8,325 bases of DNA from Pseudomonadota bacterium (GCA_021817875.1 JAKAFQ010000158.1:1-8325); one strand, 5' to 3'. Counted from the stretch's first letter, positions 1 to 5,415 are shown. Notes: generated by a model not told the origin, from the letters alone. Numbers and translations: made by a program.

Positions 1-1
1 C

Positions 2-313
2 GTCACCCTCGGCTCGCTGGAGCTCGCCGCTCGCGCCACCGTCACCGGCAAGTTCCGCCCCGCCGTCACGCAGGCCGATCCAAACGATTGCTACCCCGCC
101 GAGTTTCCCGAGATCGACGTGCGCGAGTTGTGGACTCGGCCACCCGCGTTCAGCGACGTATGCCGCGTGGACATGCTCGGGCTGCTCGACGATGAGGCTA
201 TCCTTGAGGCCGTCCACGCGCAGATCCTCGGCCAGCTCGCCGAGGCCGAGCGCGAGGGCGACCCGGACGCCTACGACAAGTGGCGGGATAGCCAGATGGA
301 GGGACAAGCATGA
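2..313 (+). CDS. Partial phage small protein, C-terminal part
   Basis: The reading frame is open from the first full codon at base 2 to the TGA at 311-313, so the start lies outside the window. The visible part is 103 residues. Its first half looks beta-rich (alternating hydrophobic residues, LGSLELAARATVTGKFRP, then a Pro-rich YPAEFPEIDV stretch). The second half is an acidic helix (LLDDEAILEAVHAQILGQLAEAERE). This layout, a beta sheet with a YPAEFPE-like segment followed by an acidic tail, recalls small hypothetical proteins common in tailed-phage early regions; that link is from memory and was not searched. A GTG at 119 could give a 64-residue protein, but it has no clear ribosome site and would cut the fold. 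The stop overlaps the next start by four bases. Function unknown. Confidence 0.6.
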   Translation, partial: VTLGSLELAARATVTGKFRPAVTQADPNDCYPAEFPEIDVRELWTRPPAFSDVCRVDMLGLLDDEAILEAVHAQILGQLAEAEREGDPDAYDKWRDSQMEGQA

Positions 314-993
314 GCGAGATGTTCGACTTCGGCGCAGGCCCCGTCCCCGCGCATCGCCATGCGAAGGGCGGCGGTTGGGTCGCCGACACCGCGCACGTCG
401 ATGAAACTGCGTATGTTGGGCCTGACGCGCGGGTCTACGGCAACGCGTGGGTCAGCGACAACGCGCGGGTCTCGGGCAGCGCGTGGGTCTACGACAACGC
501 GCAGGTCTCCGGCAACGCGTGGGTTTACGGCAACGCGTGGGTTTACGGCAGCGCGCGGGTCACCGGCAGCGCGCGGGTTTACGGCAGCGCGCAGGTCACC
601 GGCGACGCGCAGGTCACCGGCAACGCGTGGGTTTACGGCAACGCGTGGGTTTACGGCAGCGCGCAGGTCACCGGCAACGCGTGGGTTTACGGCAGCGCGC
701 AGGTCACCGGCAGCGCGCAGGTCAGCGACAACGCGCGGGTCTCGGGCAGCGCGCAGGTCACCGGCAACGCGAAACTCGCCAAATCTTCCGACTATCTGCT
801 GATCGGCCCCATCGGCTCTCGCGCGGACTTCATGACATGGACGCGCTCAGATAACTGCATCGCCACGGGTTGCTTTCGCGGTACGGTCAAGGAATTTCTC
901 TTAGCCGTGCGCGAGACTCACGGCGACAACGAGCACGGCAAGGTATACCGCGCAGCGGTGGAATTTATCAGTGCGATGGAGAAGCTGGCATGA
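310..993 (+). CDS. Hexapeptide-repeat left-handed beta-helix protein (YdcK-like)
   Basis: This 227-residue protein has a short N-terminal lead (1-25), then 22 consecutive six-residue units from residue 26 to 157 with the pattern [G/D]-[N/S]-A-[W/R/Q]-V-[Y/T/S], and a C-terminal domain (about 158-227). Six-residue A-x-V units are the signature of left-handed beta-helices, which here would give about seven turns. The C-terminal domain carries GPIGSR, a GCFRGT turn and ETHGDNEHGKVYRAAVEF; I recall this tail on other phage and bacterial YdcK-like repeat proteins, where it is also unexplained. No acyltransferase catalytic His is evident in the repeats, so enzyme activity is doubtful; a structural or binding role is more likely. 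There is no signal peptide. The ATG at 310 overlaps the previous stop, and the stop at 991-993 overlaps the next start. The repeat DNA is open in all three forward frames, but only this frame has a sensible fold. Confidence 0.88.
   Translation: MSEMFDFGAGPVPAHRHAKGGGWVADTAHVDETAYVGPDARVYGNAWVSDNARVSGSAWVYDNAQVSGNAWVYGNAWVYGSARVTGSARVYGSAQVTGDAQVTGNAWVYGNAWVYGSAQVTGNAWVYGSAQVTGSAQVSDNARVSGSAQVTGNAKLAKSSDYLLIGPIGSRADFMTWTRSDNCIATGCFRGTVKEFLLAVRETHGDNEHGKVYRAAVEFISAMEKLA
450..483 (+). repeat. 34-bp exact direct repeat, left copy
   Basis: This stretch is identical to 720-753, exactly 270 bp (15 units) away. It encodes the distinctive VSDNARVSGSA segment that appears only at these two places in the repeat tract. 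Recombination between the copies would delete or duplicate 15 units in frame. Confidence 0.9.
511..555 (+). repeat. 45-bp exact direct repeat, first copy of a 108-bp higher-order unit
   Basis: It is identical to 619-663, 108 bp (six units) downstream. The blocks 511-618 and 619-726 match unit by unit at the first, second and fifth hexapeptides and nearly so at the others. This points to a past duplication of a six-unit block, two helix turns in protein terms. Confidence 0.85.
619..663 (+). repeat. 45-bp exact direct repeat, second copy
   Basis: Partner of 511-555 in the 108-bp higher-order duplication. Confidence 0.85.
720..753 (+). repeat. 34-bp exact direct repeat, right copy
   Basis: Partner of 450-483. 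The two copies lie near the two ends of the homogeneous part of the tract. Confidence 0.9.
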
Positions 994-1217
994 GCGCCCC
1001 AGAACAGTCCTTTGAGGTACCGTCTTTAACCGACCAGCTCGGCCCCGGTGAGTTCACCGACGTGGCCCGCCTCGCGTACTGGCTCGGGGTGAACCGCGCC
1101 AATGCGCGCGCATGCCACAAAGCCGAGCAGTTCCGTGTGCGCGATTTGTACGTGCGCATTGCTGAGTGCTTCCTCTCCGACCTCAAAGCCGAACTCGCGA
1201 AGGAGAGGCAGGCGTGA
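990..1217 (+). CDS. Hypothetical small phage protein, 75 residues
   Basis: The start chosen is the ATG at 990, which overlaps the stop of the beta-helix gene (ATGA) and has GGAG about ten bases upstream; the frame is open further upstream, but that part runs through the preceding gene. The protein has a polar N-terminus and then a mainly helical body (FTDVARLAYWLGVNRANARACHKAEQFRVRDLYVRIAECFLSDL, shown here as a whole region from about residue 22 to 65) ending in a charged KAELAKERQA tail. Two cysteines are present but too far apart for a metal-binding knuckle. There is no membrane segment. I do not recognise a family. It is probably translated by coupling to the gene before it. Confidence 0.7.
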   Translation: MSAPEQSFEVPSLTDQLGPGEFTDVARLAYWLGVNRANARACHKAEQFRVRDLYVRIAECFLSDLKAELAKERQA

Positions 1218-1600
1218 GAGTCCTAGTGTGCGGCGGTCGCAATTACGGCGAAGCCGATAATGACCAAGCCGCCGAGGTTTACTTCGCGATCCGCGATATT
1301 CATGATGAAACCCCAATCGGCGCCCTCATACAAGGCGGCGCTCGTGGTACAGACCGTTGTGCTGCTGACTTCGCCAAAGAGTTAGGTATAAAGGTTGTGA
1401 CCGTTCCAGCCGACTGGAAAACGCACGGAAAAGCAGCGGGGCCAATTCGCAATCAGCGCATGATCGACGATTTCAAGCCTGATCTGGTGTTGGCCTTCCC
1501 TGGCGGTCGCGGCACGGCCGATATGGTTGCGCGAGCGGAGAAGGCTGGCGTACCTGTTCGATGGCCCGCAGGCAAGTCATTGCCGGAGAAAAAGCCGTGA
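1214..1600 (+). CDS. SLOG-superfamily nucleotide-binding protein (DUF2493 / YspA-like)
   Basis: This 128-residue protein is a single Rossmann-like SLOG domain. The first strand and loop read RVLVCGGRNY (residues 2-11). The phosphate-binding loop is QGGARGTD (40-47), followed by a helix and the strand KVVTVPADW (60-68), the GPIRNQRM segment (76-83), and PGGRGTADMVARAEKAGVPV (96-115). These are the marks of the DUF2493 group, related to the DprA/LOG fold, which is thought to bind nucleotides or nucleotide-derived ligands. The start is a GTG at 1214, overlapping the previous stop and preceded by AGGAGAGG at 1201-1208. The upstream in-frame ATG at 1166 would add 16 residues unlike the family. Base composition is visibly less GC-rich than in neighbouring genes. 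Its ligand in this phage is unknown. Confidence 0.88.
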   Translation: MRVLVCGGRNYGEADNDQAAEVYFAIRDIHDETPIGALIQGGARGTDRCAADFAKELGIKVVTVPADWKTHGKAAGPIRNQRMIDDFKPDLVLAFPGGRGTADMVARAEKAGVPVRWPAGKSLPEKKP

Positions 1601-1839
1601 AGCCTTGCAAACACTTGTCTTACGACGCCACCTTGTACGGAGAGGCGGCTGATCTAGTGACTGTAGACGTGGCCGGCGTCTTGGTTCGGTACTGGCAGCG
1701 CAAACAATCCCAACTTCCTTATGCTGGCGCACCCACCAACGTACAATTTTGCGGCGCCGGACGCGGACGCATTAATGGCATATTTGACTGCTACAACCAA
1801 GGCGAGCGTCCGTGTTATACGCCAGAGGAGAAGCCGTGA
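1597..1839 (+). CDS. Hypothetical small protein with spaced cysteines, 80 residues
   Basis: The GTG at 1597 overlaps the preceding stop and has GGAGAA at 1585-1590, so I prefer it to the in-frame ATG at 1561 that lies inside the SLOG gene. The protein begins MKPCKHLSYD and has four cysteines (residue 4 and three in the C-terminal third: FCGAG, FDCYN, RPCYT) plus His6. This set could hold a metal ion, but no standard zinc-finger spacing is present. The middle part (LVTVDVAGVLVRYWQR) looks like two beta strands. Family not recognised. Composition is AT-richer than the operon average, like the SLOG gene before it, so the two may have entered together. Confidence 0.65.
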   Translation: MKPCKHLSYDATLYGEAADLVTVDVAGVLVRYWQRKQSQLPYAGAPTNVQFCGAGRGRINGIFDCYNQGERPCYTPEEKP

Positions 1840-2087
1840 TTACTCCCACCCCCATCACCACCCGCTGCGCCATCCCGAACCGCGCCGAGGCCGAGGCGCG
1901 CGCGCTGACGGTGCGCATGGCCCTCACCGAGACGCTGCTGCGCTGGCGGCGCGAACTCACCGCGGCCCAACAGCATCTCAATGACGCCATCGAGGGCGAC
2001 CGCACCGAACTGATCGAGGACGCGGCCGGGTACGTCGAGCGTCTGAGCGAGCAGATCCGCCACCTGACCGAGGAGCTGAGTCTGTGA
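1836..2087 (+). CDS. Hypothetical helical / coiled-coil protein, 83 residues
   Basis: The GTG at 1836 overlaps the previous stop and follows GAGGAGAAG. After a short Pro/Thr-rich start (MITPTPITTR) the protein is almost wholly helical from about residue 15 to the end, with alternating Leu, Ala and charged residues (AEARALTVRMALTETLLRW, then QQHLNDAIEGD, then VERLSEQIRHLTEELSL). The last 30 residues show coiled-coil spacing of hydrophobic positions. It may dimerise or bind a partner protein. It has no cysteine pair, signal peptide or membrane segment. Family not recognised. Confidence 0.7.
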   Translation: MITPTPITTRCAIPNRAEAEARALTVRMALTETLLRWRRELTAAQQHLNDAIEGDRTELIEDAAGYVERLSEQIRHLTEELSL

Positions 2088-2323
2088 CACAACCTCGCCA
2101 ATGGTGGCACATCCACATCTCAGGCTACGGTAGTTTCGCGTTCTTCGGAACTCCCGGCGAGGCCAGCGAAGCGCGTATCGCAAAGGCGAAATGGGAAGGC
2201 GGCCGAGGCACTATATGCGTGGCTTACCCAGAAGAAATCGCCGCCGAGAAGGATCACTTGTCGTGGAAGCAACAGCAAGGATACCCCCTGACAGAGAACG
2301 AGTTGGAGGCCCTGAAGTCATGA
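2084..2323 (+). CDS. Hypothetical small phage protein, 79 residues
   Basis: The GTG at 2084 overlaps the previous stop, with GAGGAG upstream. The N-terminal part is aromatic and beta-like (QWWHIHISGYGSFAFFGTP, residues 6-24). It is followed by a helix with the segment EARIAKAKWEGGRG, a pattern I recall in small phage proteins whose Ala-rich helix ends in KWEG, then YPEEIAAEKDHLSW and a tail. That resemblance was not searched and gives no function. The gene sits just upstream of the recombination pair in the same coupled chain. Confidence 0.65.
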   Translation: MTQPRQWWHIHISGYGSFAFFGTPGEASEARIAKAKWEGGRGTICVAYPEEIAAEKDHLSWKQQQGYPLTENELEALKS

Positions 2324-2496
2324 AACCCATGCGTATTTACGGCCAATTCCGCGACTCCCATCCCGTCGTGACCGTGAACCCGCGCCCGGCCTTCGACCTT
2401 CGCGACCCGCGCCAAGCGCACCGCTACAAGCGGCGGCGGGAGTGCGCGGTGAGACTTCCGAGCAAGCCGCTGACCGAGCGAAGGGAGGGGAGATGA
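2320..2496 (+). CDS. Hypothetical basic small protein, 58 residues
   Basis: The ATG at 2320 overlaps the preceding stop and has GGAGG at 2304-2308, about eleven bases away. A longer in-frame version from 2191 would run inside the previous gene and is unlikely. The protein is strongly basic in its second half (HRYKRRREC, then SKPLTERREGR), with a short beta-like first half (MRIYGQFRDSHPVVTVNPRP). The charge would suit nucleic-acid contact, but no known motif is present. Its end carries the strong ribosome site of the nuclease gene that follows. Confidence 0.6.
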   Translation: MKPMRIYGQFRDSHPVVTVNPRPAFDLRDPRQAHRYKRRRECAVRLPSKPLTERREGR

Positions 2497-3296
2497 GCGC
2501 GCTGGTGACTGTGCGGGCATCCTCGCTCGGGGAGCTATTCGACTGCCCCGCGCGATGGGAGGCCAAATACATCGACGGCAAACAGATGCCGCGCTCCGGT
2601 GCTGCGCAACTCGGGACCGCCGTGCACGCCGGCACTGCGATCTACGATTCCTCGCGGCTGCCGGGCGGCTCGCCGGCGTCTCTCGATGACGCGGAAAGCG
2701 TGACCGTCGATACCATCTACAAGCCGAGCGGCGAGGTGCTCTGGGACGATGATTACACCCCGGAAACCTCCGAGCACATCGCGCGCGCGTTGACCCGCAA
2801 GTACTGCGAGACCATCGCGCCCGTGCAGCGATATACCGGCGTCGAGGTGAAGTGCGAGCAGCTCGACCTGCCCGACATTGGACTGTCGCTCACCGGCTCG
2901 ACGGATCGGGTGCGCGCGACGGCTGACGGCCACGGCATCGCCGACCTCAAGACAGGCAAGACCGCGGTGCAGGCCGATGGAACGGTCAAGACCGCAGGAC
3001 ATGCGGCGCAGATCGGCGTGTACGAACTGCTCGCGGAGCACGCCATGGGCGTCAAGATCAATGCCCCAGCGCAGATTGTTGGCATGCAGACCGGCAAGAC
3101 TGAAAAGGCGCAGCGCGTCGGCATCGGCCTCATTTCGGATGCGCGCGCGCCGCTTGTTGGAACCGCCGATAAGGCGGGACTGCTCGAACATGCCGGCCGC
3201 ATGCTGAAGGCTGGCGCATTCTACGGTAATCCTCGCTCGCAGCTCTGCGGCGCAAAATACTGCCCGATTTACAACACCTGTTCATACCGGAGATAG
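2493..3296 (+). CDS. PD-(D/E)XK exonuclease with Fe-S cluster (RecB/Cas4/AddB-like)
   Basis: This 267-residue protein is a compact nuclease of the PDDEXK_1 (RecB/Cas4) type. It has the N-terminal SSLGELFDCPARW motif (residues 10-22), an LGTAVHAG motif with His45, a conserved acidic position near Glu118, Asp138 in GSTDRV, the catalytic Asp151-Leu-Lys153 in IADLKTGKT, and Gln173 and Tyr177 in HAAQIGVYELL. Cys18 together with Cys252, Cys257 and Cys263 matches the one-plus-three cysteine layout that binds a 4Fe-4S cluster in Cas4 and AddB. The likely role is end resection of double-stranded DNA, making single strands for RecT, whose gene starts two bases after this stop. The ATG at 2493 has a very strong site, AAGGGAGGGG, at 2481-2490. 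There is no helicase domain and no cas1 nearby, so a CRISPR role is not suggested. Confidence 0.9.
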   Translation: MSALVTVRASSLGELFDCPARWEAKYIDGKQMPRSGAAQLGTAVHAGTAIYDSSRLPGGSPASLDDAESVTVDTIYKPSGEVLWDDDYTPETSEHIARALTRKYCETIAPVQRYTGVEVKCEQLDLPDIGLSLTGSTDRVRATADGHGIADLKTGKTAVQADGTVKTAGHAAQIGVYELLAEHAMGVKINAPAQIVGMQTGKTEKAQRVGIGLISDARAPLVGTADKAGLLEHAGRMLKAGAFYGNPRSQLCGAKYCPIYNTCSYRR

Positions 3297-3298
3297 AT

Positions 3299-4231
3299 AT
3301 GGCTACCGCAACCATTCAGGAACTGAAGAACGCCCCCGCCGCGCAGGCGGCCCTGCAACGGGACCTCGAGGCTCTTCCGCCGAAGCGCCGCGTTGCCGCG
3401 TTGCTCGAACAGCACAAGAGCGGCATCCTCGCTGCACTCCCGAAGCATCTGACGGGTGAACGACTGCTCAAGGTCGCCACCATCGCCGTCACCACGACGC
3501 CCGCACTGTTGGAATGCGATGTGCCATCGCTTGTGAGCGCCATCGGTCAGTGTGCCGCGATGGGACTCGAGCCGAATACCGTGCTCGGCCACGCCTACCT
3601 CGTCCCGTTCAACGTGAAGCGCAAAACCGCTCACGGTGAGGAATGGGTCAAGAGCGTGCAGGTCATCATCGGGTACAAGGGCCTGATCGACCTCGCGCGT
3701 CGCTCCGGTCGAATCACGAGCATCAGCGCGCACGAGGTGTGCGTGAACGATGAATTCTCGCTGATCTACGGCACGAACGAGCGCATCGAGCACAAGCCGG
3801 CGCTGGCGGATCGCGGCGCAATTCTCGGTTTTTACGCCGTCGCGCAGTTGAAAGACGGCGGCTATGCCATGGAGTTCGTGGCGCGTGCTGATGTGGACGC
3901 AATCATGATGAACAGCCAGTCCGCCACCTACTTCGACAAGCAGAGCAAGACCCGCAAGCTGAAGGAGGGAGGTCCGTGGGCCGAGCACTACGTCGAGATG
4001 GGCCGCAAGACCGCCATCCGACGGCTATCGAAGTACCTGCCGCTATCGGTGGAGTTCCAAACCGCCGCCGCACTCGATGGCTTGGCGGCTGCCGGCAAGG
4101 ACCAGCGTCTCGATGCCTCTATCGACGGAGTGTTCTCCGTGCAGCCGGAGGATACGGAACTGCTCGGTCGGGAGGAGCCGGAGACCACCGCCGAGGCGGC
4201 CGCAACGGTCACCGAGCCGCTGAGCGTCTGA
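3299..4231 (+). CDS. recT: RecT-family single-strand DNA annealing protein
   Basis: This 310-residue protein matches the RecT family along its length. Key segments are CAAMGLEPN with GHAYLVPF (residues 85-104), VQVIIGYKGLIDLARRSG (120-137), a middle section with AILGFYAVAQLKDGG (174-188), and the C-terminal GPWAEHYVEMGRKTAIRRLSKYLP (225-248). RecT binds single-stranded DNA and anneals it to a complementary strand, driving recA-independent recombination in phage replication. It is somewhat longer than E. coli RecT (269 residues): the extra length is in an Ala-rich N-terminus and an acidic tail after about residue 284 (EDTELLGREEPETTAEA). The ATG at 3299 follows GGAG at 3289-3292. This is one of only two junctions in the operon without an overlap, which fits a cassette boundary or higher independent expression. 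Confidence 0.95.
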   Translation: MATATIQELKNAPAAQAALQRDLEALPPKRRVAALLEQHKSGILAALPKHLTGERLLKVATIAVTTTPALLECDVPSLVSAIGQCAAMGLEPNTVLGHAYLVPFNVKRKTAHGEEWVKSVQVIIGYKGLIDLARRSGRITSISAHEVCVNDEFSLIYGTNERIEHKPALADRGAILGFYAVAQLKDGGYAMEFVARADVDAIMMNSQSATYFDKQSKTRKLKEGGPWAEHYVEMGRKTAIRRLSKYLPLSVEFQTAAALDGLAAAGKDQRLDASIDGVFSVQPEDTELLGREEPETTAEAAATVTEPLSV

Positions 4232-4238
4232 CCAAACC

Positions 4239-4304
4239 TCCCCGCCAGCGTCCATCTAGTCCCGGTGCATGGGGTTAGTTGAGCCGGGCAGGCGTTGGCG
4301 GGGA
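4239..4304 (+). terminator. Long stem with inner hairpin and T-run after recT (terminator or attenuator candidate)
   Basis: Bases 4239-4252 pair with 4291-4304 in a 14-bp stem (12 Watson-Crick pairs and two G-U). The 38-base loop contains a second 5-bp stem, CCCGG at 4261-4265 with CCGGG at 4284-4288. TTTT follows directly at 4305-4308, and then the AGGAG ribosome site of the next gene. The GC-rich stem plus T-run resembles an intrinsic terminator, but the loop is long and the T-run short. It could also be an attenuator, an RNase processing site or a small structured RNA. This is the only sizeable noncoding gap in the plus-strand operon. Confidence 0.5.
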
Positions 4305-4320
4305 TTTTAGGAGAGCAGTG

Positions 4321-4602
4321 ATGAAATACGCTAGATTCCAAGATCCAGATATTCCGAACCTCACCTCCATCGTCGAACGCGAGGATGATGACCTAGAGCG
4401 GCCGTTTCTGGGCGACATACGCGTCAGCGAATGGGTTGACGTCGAGTTCCCGCCGCTCGCGCCCGAGGTCATCGTGCCGGCGCGGATCGCCGCCCTCGAC
4501 CGCCAGGCCGAGGAAGTGAAAGCCGAGTTCACCGCGAAACTGCGCGAGATCGCTGAGGCGCGGGCGAGCCTGCTGGCGCTGACGCAGGAGGGGGCGAAGT
4601 GA
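4321..4602 (+). CDS. Hypothetical acidic small protein with C-terminal helix, 93 residues
   Basis: The ATG at 4321 has AGGAG at 4309-4313 with seven-base spacing, so it is the best start; the in-frame TTG at 4279 would lie in the hairpin. The N-terminal half is acidic and Pro-containing (FQDPDIPNLTSIVEREDDDLERPF), with the beta-like segment VSEWVDVEFPPL around residues 36-47. The C-terminal half is one long helix (ALDRQAEEVKAEF, then LREIAEARASLLALTQEG) with coiled-coil character. There are no cysteines and no membrane segment. It is the first gene after the recT spacer and begins the second run of overlapping genes. Family not recognised. Confidence 0.7.
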   Translation: MKYARFQDPDIPNLTSIVEREDDDLERPFLGDIRVSEWVDVEFPPLAPEVIVPARIAALDRQAEEVKAEFTAKLREIAEARASLLALTQEGAK

Positions 4603-4877
4603 GCGCGGAGAAGGTGGCGCATACGCCGGGGCATTACGTGATGGAGGGCACCCTTAACGGCAAGCCCTTCACGCGCGAGTTTGTTGACATCGAGGATTAC
4701 AACGCTCTGCAGGCGCATTACGCTGACCTCTTGGCTCTCGCCAAGCGGTACGCGAGGGAGTGCGGAACGTGTGAGGGCAGAGGATTTTGCATTGAGCCGA
4801 TAGACCACGAGGAAATAGACTGCAATGACTGCGCAGACATCCGCGCGGTAATCGAGAAGGCGGAGGGCGGAGCGTGA
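4599..4877 (+). CDS. Small zinc-knuckle phage protein, 92 residues
   Basis: The GTG at 4599 overlaps the previous stop. Residues 25-48 form a TREFVDIEDYNALQAHYADLLALA segment that is also present, diverged, in the next gene. Behind it comes a cysteine cluster: CGTCEGRGFC (Cys55, Cys58, Cys64) and DCNDC (Cys75, Cys78). The C-x-x-C-x-G-x-G form resembles DnaJ-type zinc modules, and two such pairs would hold one zinc ion. The end reads RAVIEKAEGGA. A helix plus zinc knuckle suggests an adaptor or nucleic-acid-binding protein, but no function is established. It looks like a paralogue of the following gene that carries an extra zinc module. Confidence 0.72.
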   Translation: MSAEKVAHTPGHYVMEGTLNGKPFTREFVDIEDYNALQAHYADLLALAKRYARECGTCEGRGFCIEPIDHEEIDCNDCADIRAVIEKAEGGA

Positions 4878-4879
4878 GC
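4858..4879 (+). repeat. 22-bp junction repeat, first copy
   Basis: It covers the end of one gene, the ribosome site of the next and the start codon. The core is AGGCGGAGGGCGGAGC, followed by GTGAGC here and ATGAGC in the copy at 5091-5112; only one base differs. The translated end is AEGGA in both cases. Confidence 0.85.
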
Positions 4880-5110
4880 ATACGGGCGCGGTATATCTTT
4901 GGGTCCTTCGATAGCGTTCCTCGCACGCGGGAATTTGTGCCAGCTTCTGACTATGACGCCATACGGGCCATGCATGACGAACTGCTCGCCGCTTTGCAAC
5001 AGCTTCTCGATGAGCAAGAAGACGCTCCACTTGAGCGACGGCGCAAGCAATGGGCCGAGGCGTGCGCTCGGGCGCGCAGGGCGATAGCGCAGGCGGAGGG
5101 CGGAGCATGA
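4874..5110 (+). CDS. Hypothetical small helical phage protein, 78 residues
   Basis: The GTG at 4874 overlaps the previous stop, with GGCGGAGGGCGGAG upstream as ribosome site. Residues 18-41 (TREFVPASDYDAIRAMHDELLAAL) align with 25-48 of the preceding protein at about 12 of 24 positions, and both proteins end in AI-x-x-AEGGA or VI-x-x-AEGGA. The rest is helical and charged (LDEQEDAPLERRRKQW, then CARARRAIAQ), with coiled-coil tendency. Unlike its neighbour it has no cysteine pairs. The REFV-x3-DYDA pattern recurs in small phage proteins in my memory, without known function. Most likely a product of tandem duplication and divergence. Confidence 0.7.
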   Translation: MSIRARYIFGSFDSVPRTREFVPASDYDAIRAMHDELLAALQQLLDEQEDAPLERRRKQWAEACARARRAIAQAEGGA

Positions 5111-5112
5111 GC
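5091..5112 (+). repeat. 22-bp junction repeat, second copy
   Basis: Partner of 4858-4879. Here the start codon is ATG instead of GTG. Two near-identical gene-end/ribosome-site/start blocks suggest duplication or insertion of a gene by recombination at this junction. Confidence 0.85.
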
Positions 5113-5415
5113 GCTGAACCCCTCGTGCCTATAGCAGATGCCGTCGCATATTTGCGCGCTAAAATTGATCCGCATGATCGGCTCAATCCAAAATTCGCAT
5201 ACTTGCATGCCGCGATAAATGCTTTGGTTAAGGCGCAAGCCGACATTCTTGCGCGGCAAGCGCCCGCGCTCGTCCTGAAGCACGCAGAGATTTCCAGAGA
5301 AGGCGATCGCACGGATTTTCTAATCATGCGGTATGCGCAGCGGAATCCGGACGTGTGCAGTAGCAACGCTGCTACCAGCGAGAACATTCTGTTTGGAGGG
5401 AGACGTCAAATATGA
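5107..5415 (+). CDS. Hypothetical protein, 102 residues, atypical composition
   Basis: The ATG at 5107 overlaps the previous stop and uses the GGCGGAGGGCGGAG ribosome site; the in-frame upstream ATG at 5050 lies inside the preceding gene. The N-terminal half is helical (IADAVAYLRAKIDPHDRLNPKF, then YLHAAINALVKAQADILARQ). The C-terminal part is polar (EISREGDRTDFLIMRYAQRNPDV) with a low-complexity SSNAATSENILFGG tail. There are no metal-binding or membrane motifs. The gene is clearly less GC-rich than the genes on either side, which suggests a separate origin. Family not recognised. Confidence 0.65.
   Translation: MSAEPLVPIADAVAYLRAKIDPHDRLNPKFAYLHAAINALVKAQADILARQAPALVLKHAEISREGDRTDFLIMRYAQRNPDVCSSNAATSENILFGGRRQI

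Larger units (their letters stand above)
385..780 (+). repeat. 22 tandem 18-bp units inside the beta-helix gene
   Basis: The units run without gaps and encode one hexapeptide each. Central units differ by only a few bases and use the same codons repeatedly: Ala is nearly always GCG, and the variable triplet alternates among TGG, CGG and CAG. The outer units at the left end (DTAHVD, ETAYVG, PDARVY) and the last one (GNAKLA) are more diverged. That gradient fits recent internal expansion or homogenisation of an older repeat. Confidence 0.95.

Noticed and set aside
385..780. Regular repeats that could be taken for a CRISPR array
   Set aside because: The 18-bp units are directly adjacent with no spacers and encode a continuous hexapeptide repeat protein.
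359..854. Open frames 359-802 and 447-854 in the other two forward frames of the repeat tract
   Set aside because: An 18-bp repeat without a stop in one unit stays open in every frame. These products are Arg-rich low-complexity shadows without ribosome sites.
2535..3191. 218-residue and 149-residue minus-strand open frames opposite the nuclease
   Set aside because: The plus-strand nuclease has intact catalytic and cysteine motifs; the antisense products show none.
2493..3296. CRISPR Cas4
   Set aside because: The nuclease and cysteine motifs are shared by Cas4, AddB and phage exonucleases. No cas1, cas2 or array is present, and recT is adjacent.
3269..3988. 239-residue minus-strand open frame
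   Set aside because: It is antisense to recT, whose family motifs are certain.
4232..4320. Promoter for the genes after recT
   Set aside because: No convincing -35/-10 pair is visible in this GC-rich spacer; only the stem structure and ribosome site can be supported.
4275..5387. 370-residue minus-strand open frame
   Set aside because: It lies opposite four overlapping plus-strand genes with ribosome sites and has no recognisable domain; long antisense frames are common in GC-rich DNA.
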